39,930 nucleotides of DNA from a virus, in the IMG/VR virus record IMGVR_UViG_3300048504_000142, positions 1 through 39,930 of that record; one strand, written 5' to 3'. Both the position numbers and the translations under genes were made by a program. Positions 38,237-39,930 of this stretch are shown here, piece by piece; positions within the stretch are counted from its first letter, which is position 1; each line of letters starts with the position of its first letter. The notes beneath the pieces were generated by a model. The model worked only from the letters and a program-made list of their open reading frames with translations. It had not been told where the DNA came from and made no database searches.

Positions 38237-39787
38237 ATGAGTATAGGTACTGCAGAATCGCGGTATCGCCAACTCGAACAAACACGTCAATCTTATTTAG
38301 ATAGAGCTAGAGATTGTTCTGAACTAACTATTCCATCATTAATCCCACAAGATAGCCATAATGAAACGAGTGACATATACACTCCATTCCAAGGCATCGG
38401 TGCGAGAGGTGTGAATAACTTAGCTTCGAAACTTTCACTAGCCCTAATGCCACCTAACTCACCATTCTTTCGCCTCATGGTCGAACCGTATTCTTTAAAA
38501 GATATGGTTCAAGATGATGCGGCTAGGACTGCAATGGAGCAACAGTTAGGTGAATATGAACGGGCAGTAATGTCTGAGATTGAAACGTCAGGTGATCGAG
38601 TAGCGGTACATGAAGCGTTAAAACACTTAATTGTCGGCGGTAACGTACTGTTACAAGTCGGTCAAAATAAAACAAGAGTAATCCATTTAGATAGTTATGT
38701 TGTATCACGCGCCCCTAACGGCGAAGTGTTAGAGATAGTAACGGTTGAACACGTTTCACCTAACGCTCTGGACAAAGCGACAGCGGCTAACATAACAGGA
38801 AAGCTCGAAGGTGACGAAAAGACTGTAGAAATCTACACTCACATAGAGCGTAAGAATGATTTCTATACTGTTTACCAAGAGTGCAAGGGTACATTAGTTA
38901 CTGGCTCTAAAGGTAAATATAAAAAAGATAGCGTACCATTCCTACCATTAAGGTTCTCCCGTATTGACGGTGAGGATTATGGTCGAGGGTTTGTTGAAGA
39001 ACTTCTAGGTGACTTACGGTCTCTTGAAGCTTTATCACAAGCAATCGTTGAGGGCGCGGCGGCGGCGGCTAAAGTCTTATTCATGGTTAATCCAAACGGT
39101 ACAACCAGAATGAGAACAATCGCTCAAGCAGAGAATACAGCAATCATTGAAGGTAATAAGAACGATGTGTCTGTTTTACAGATGGATAAATTCAACGACT
39201 TCCGCGTGGCATATCAGTCAATGCAGGGTATTGAAGAACGCCTATCACAACAGTTCATGTTACAATCATCTGTGTCTCGAAACGCTGAACGTGTAACAGC
39301 GGAAGAAATACGATATCTTGCAGGTGAACTAGAGGATACCCTATCAGGTATTTACTCAATTTTATCTCAAGAATTTCAGTTACCTTACATTAACCGTAAG
39401 ATCGACGTACTAACAAAATCTAAGAAGCTACCTAAGTTACCAGAAGAAGTTGTAAAACCTTCGATTGTAACTGGTATGGAAGCACTGGGACGTGGGCATG
39501 ACCTACGCAAATTAGATTTATTTATACAAGGAATGTCTCAAGCATTAGGGGCTGAAGTATTACAGCAATATGTAAACTTACAGGACTATATCAAACGCCG
39601 TGCAACAGCATTAGGCATCGAGACAGACGGTCTTATTAAAACACAAGAACAAATCTCCCAAGAGCAACAGCAAGCGCAGATGCAACAAATGGCAATGCAA
39701 GCTTCGCCGAACGCAATTCAAGAGGGAGTTAAAGCATTAGGAAATTCATATGTTGAAAGCCAAAGACAGCAAGGCGGCGAAGGATAG
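38237..39787 (+). CDS. Portal protein, head-tail connector (T7 gp8-like)
   Basis: This 516-residue protein compares with 536 in T7. It forms the dodecameric portal through which DNA enters and leaves. Diagnostic segments: TPFQGIGARGVNNLASKLSL, ALMPPNSPFFRL, HLIVGGNVLLQV, LPLRFSRIDGEDYGRGFVEE, LGDLRSLEALSQAIVEGAAA, and the C-terminal Gln/Met-rich tail. It overlaps the next small ORF by 38 nt. The start follows GAACGTAAAAT without a strong ribosome site. Confidence 0.97.
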   Translation: MSIGTAESRYRQLEQTRQSYLDRARDCSELTIPSLIPQDSHNETSDIYTPFQGIGARGVNNLASKLSLALMPPNSPFFRLMVEPYSLKDMVQDDAARTAMEQQLGEYERAVMSEIETSGDRVAVHEALKHLIVGGNVLLQVGQNKTRVIHLDSYVVSRAPNGEVLEIVTVEHVSPNALDKATAANITGKLEGDEKTVEIYTHIERKNDFYTVYQECKGTLVTGSKGKYKKDSVPFLPLRFSRIDGEDYGRGFVEELLGDLRSLEALSQAIVEGAAAAAKVLFMVNPNGTTRMRTIAQAENTAIIEGNKNDVSVLQMDKFNDFRVAYQSMQGIEERLSQQFMLQSSVSRNAERVTAEEIRYLAGELEDTLSGIYSILSQEFQLPYINRKIDVLTKSKKLPKLPEEVVKPSIVTGMEALGRGHDLRKLDLFIQGMSQALGAEVLQQYVNLQDYIKRRATALGIETDGLIKTQEQISQEQQQAQMQQMAMQASPNAIQEGVKALGNSYVESQRQQGGEG

Positions 39788-39878
39788 TAAACCTTCAGAA
39801 GAGCCTGTAAAGAAACCACTGGCAACACCTTCCATTATCAAAGGAAATCCACACCCAATTAAAAGGGAAGACTTCTAA
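39750..39878 (+). CDS. Small lysine-rich protein between portal and scaffold (42 aa)
   Basis: ATG 39750 lies in another frame within the portal end, with AGGAA 6 nt upstream. The product is Lys/Pro-rich (MLKAKDSKAAKDSKPSEEPV to KREDF) and ends 2 nt before the scaffold start. Function unknown; small basic morphogenesis proteins are possible. Its 3' part is repeated at 1-75 because of the contig overlap. Confidence 0.6.
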   Translation: MLKAKDSKAAKDSKPSEEPVKKPLATPSIIKGNPHPIKREDF

Positions 39879-39930
39879 GAATGGCAGAAAGCATCACAAT
39901 AACAGAAGAAGAGACAGGTTCTGAAGCACC
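39804..39930. repeat. Terminal direct repeat, right copy
   Basis: Identical to 1-127. It contains the end of the 42-residue ORF and the first codons of the scaffold gene, so the scaffold gene continues at base 78 onward of the left end. Confidence 0.95.

Overview
The window is a complete (or nearly complete) genome of a temperate T7-like podovirus (Autographiviridae type). The first 127 bases are repeated exactly as the last 127 (1-127 = 39804-39930). The unit is therefore 39,803 bp, assembled as a circle and cut at an arbitrary point between the portal and scaffold genes. All supported genes are on the + strand. A marine alphaproteobacterial host is inferred, not shown, from the gene set: T7 core genes with a tyrosine integrase just upstream of the RNA polymerase, ThyX, monomeric class II ribonucleotide reductase, PhoH, MazG, glutaredoxin, a GTA-type 3TM holin and a DUF1127 peptide.

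In natural T7 order the genome probably begins near 18.7-19.4 kb, between the large terminase and the early genes. That stretch has no convincing large gene. It holds a phage-RNAP promoter, tandem 10-bp repeats, a DUF1127 micro-gene, two candidate terminators, a candidate host sigma70 promoter and an operator-like dyad. The early region (19.46-22.6 kb) encodes a small membrane peptide, an ArdC-type antirestriction protein and several small unknown proteins. Three early genes are each preceded by a copy of a structured RNA element with compensatory base changes and two mutually exclusive pairings. A lysogeny block follows (MarR-like regulator, tyrosine integrase, attP-like site), then the single-subunit RNA polymerase.

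From 26.9 to 37.8 kb lies the DNA metabolism and lysis block: SSB, endonuclease I, amidase, primase-helicase, DNA polymerase, HNH endonuclease, ThyX, exonuclease, DUF3310, glutaredoxin, MazG, class II RNR and PhoH. The morphogenesis block runs from 37.8 kb across the junction to 18.6 kb: gp7.3-like, portal, scaffold, capsid, gp11, gp12, gp13-gp16 internal virion proteins, tail fiber, tail-assembly chaperone-like protein, a flavin-dependent halogenase, lysis membrane proteins, and small and large terminase.

Five copies of a T7-like promoter (consensus ATTARGTTGCACTHTAG) punctuate the genome, upstream of the RNAP, the SSB cluster, the primase cluster, the structural cluster and the putative genome end. 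The strongest leads are the three-copy early RNA element, the halogenase translationally coupled to the tail-fiber operon, the attP-like array of 11-bp-spaced repeats, and a promoter placed directly before a terminator at 28.5 kb.
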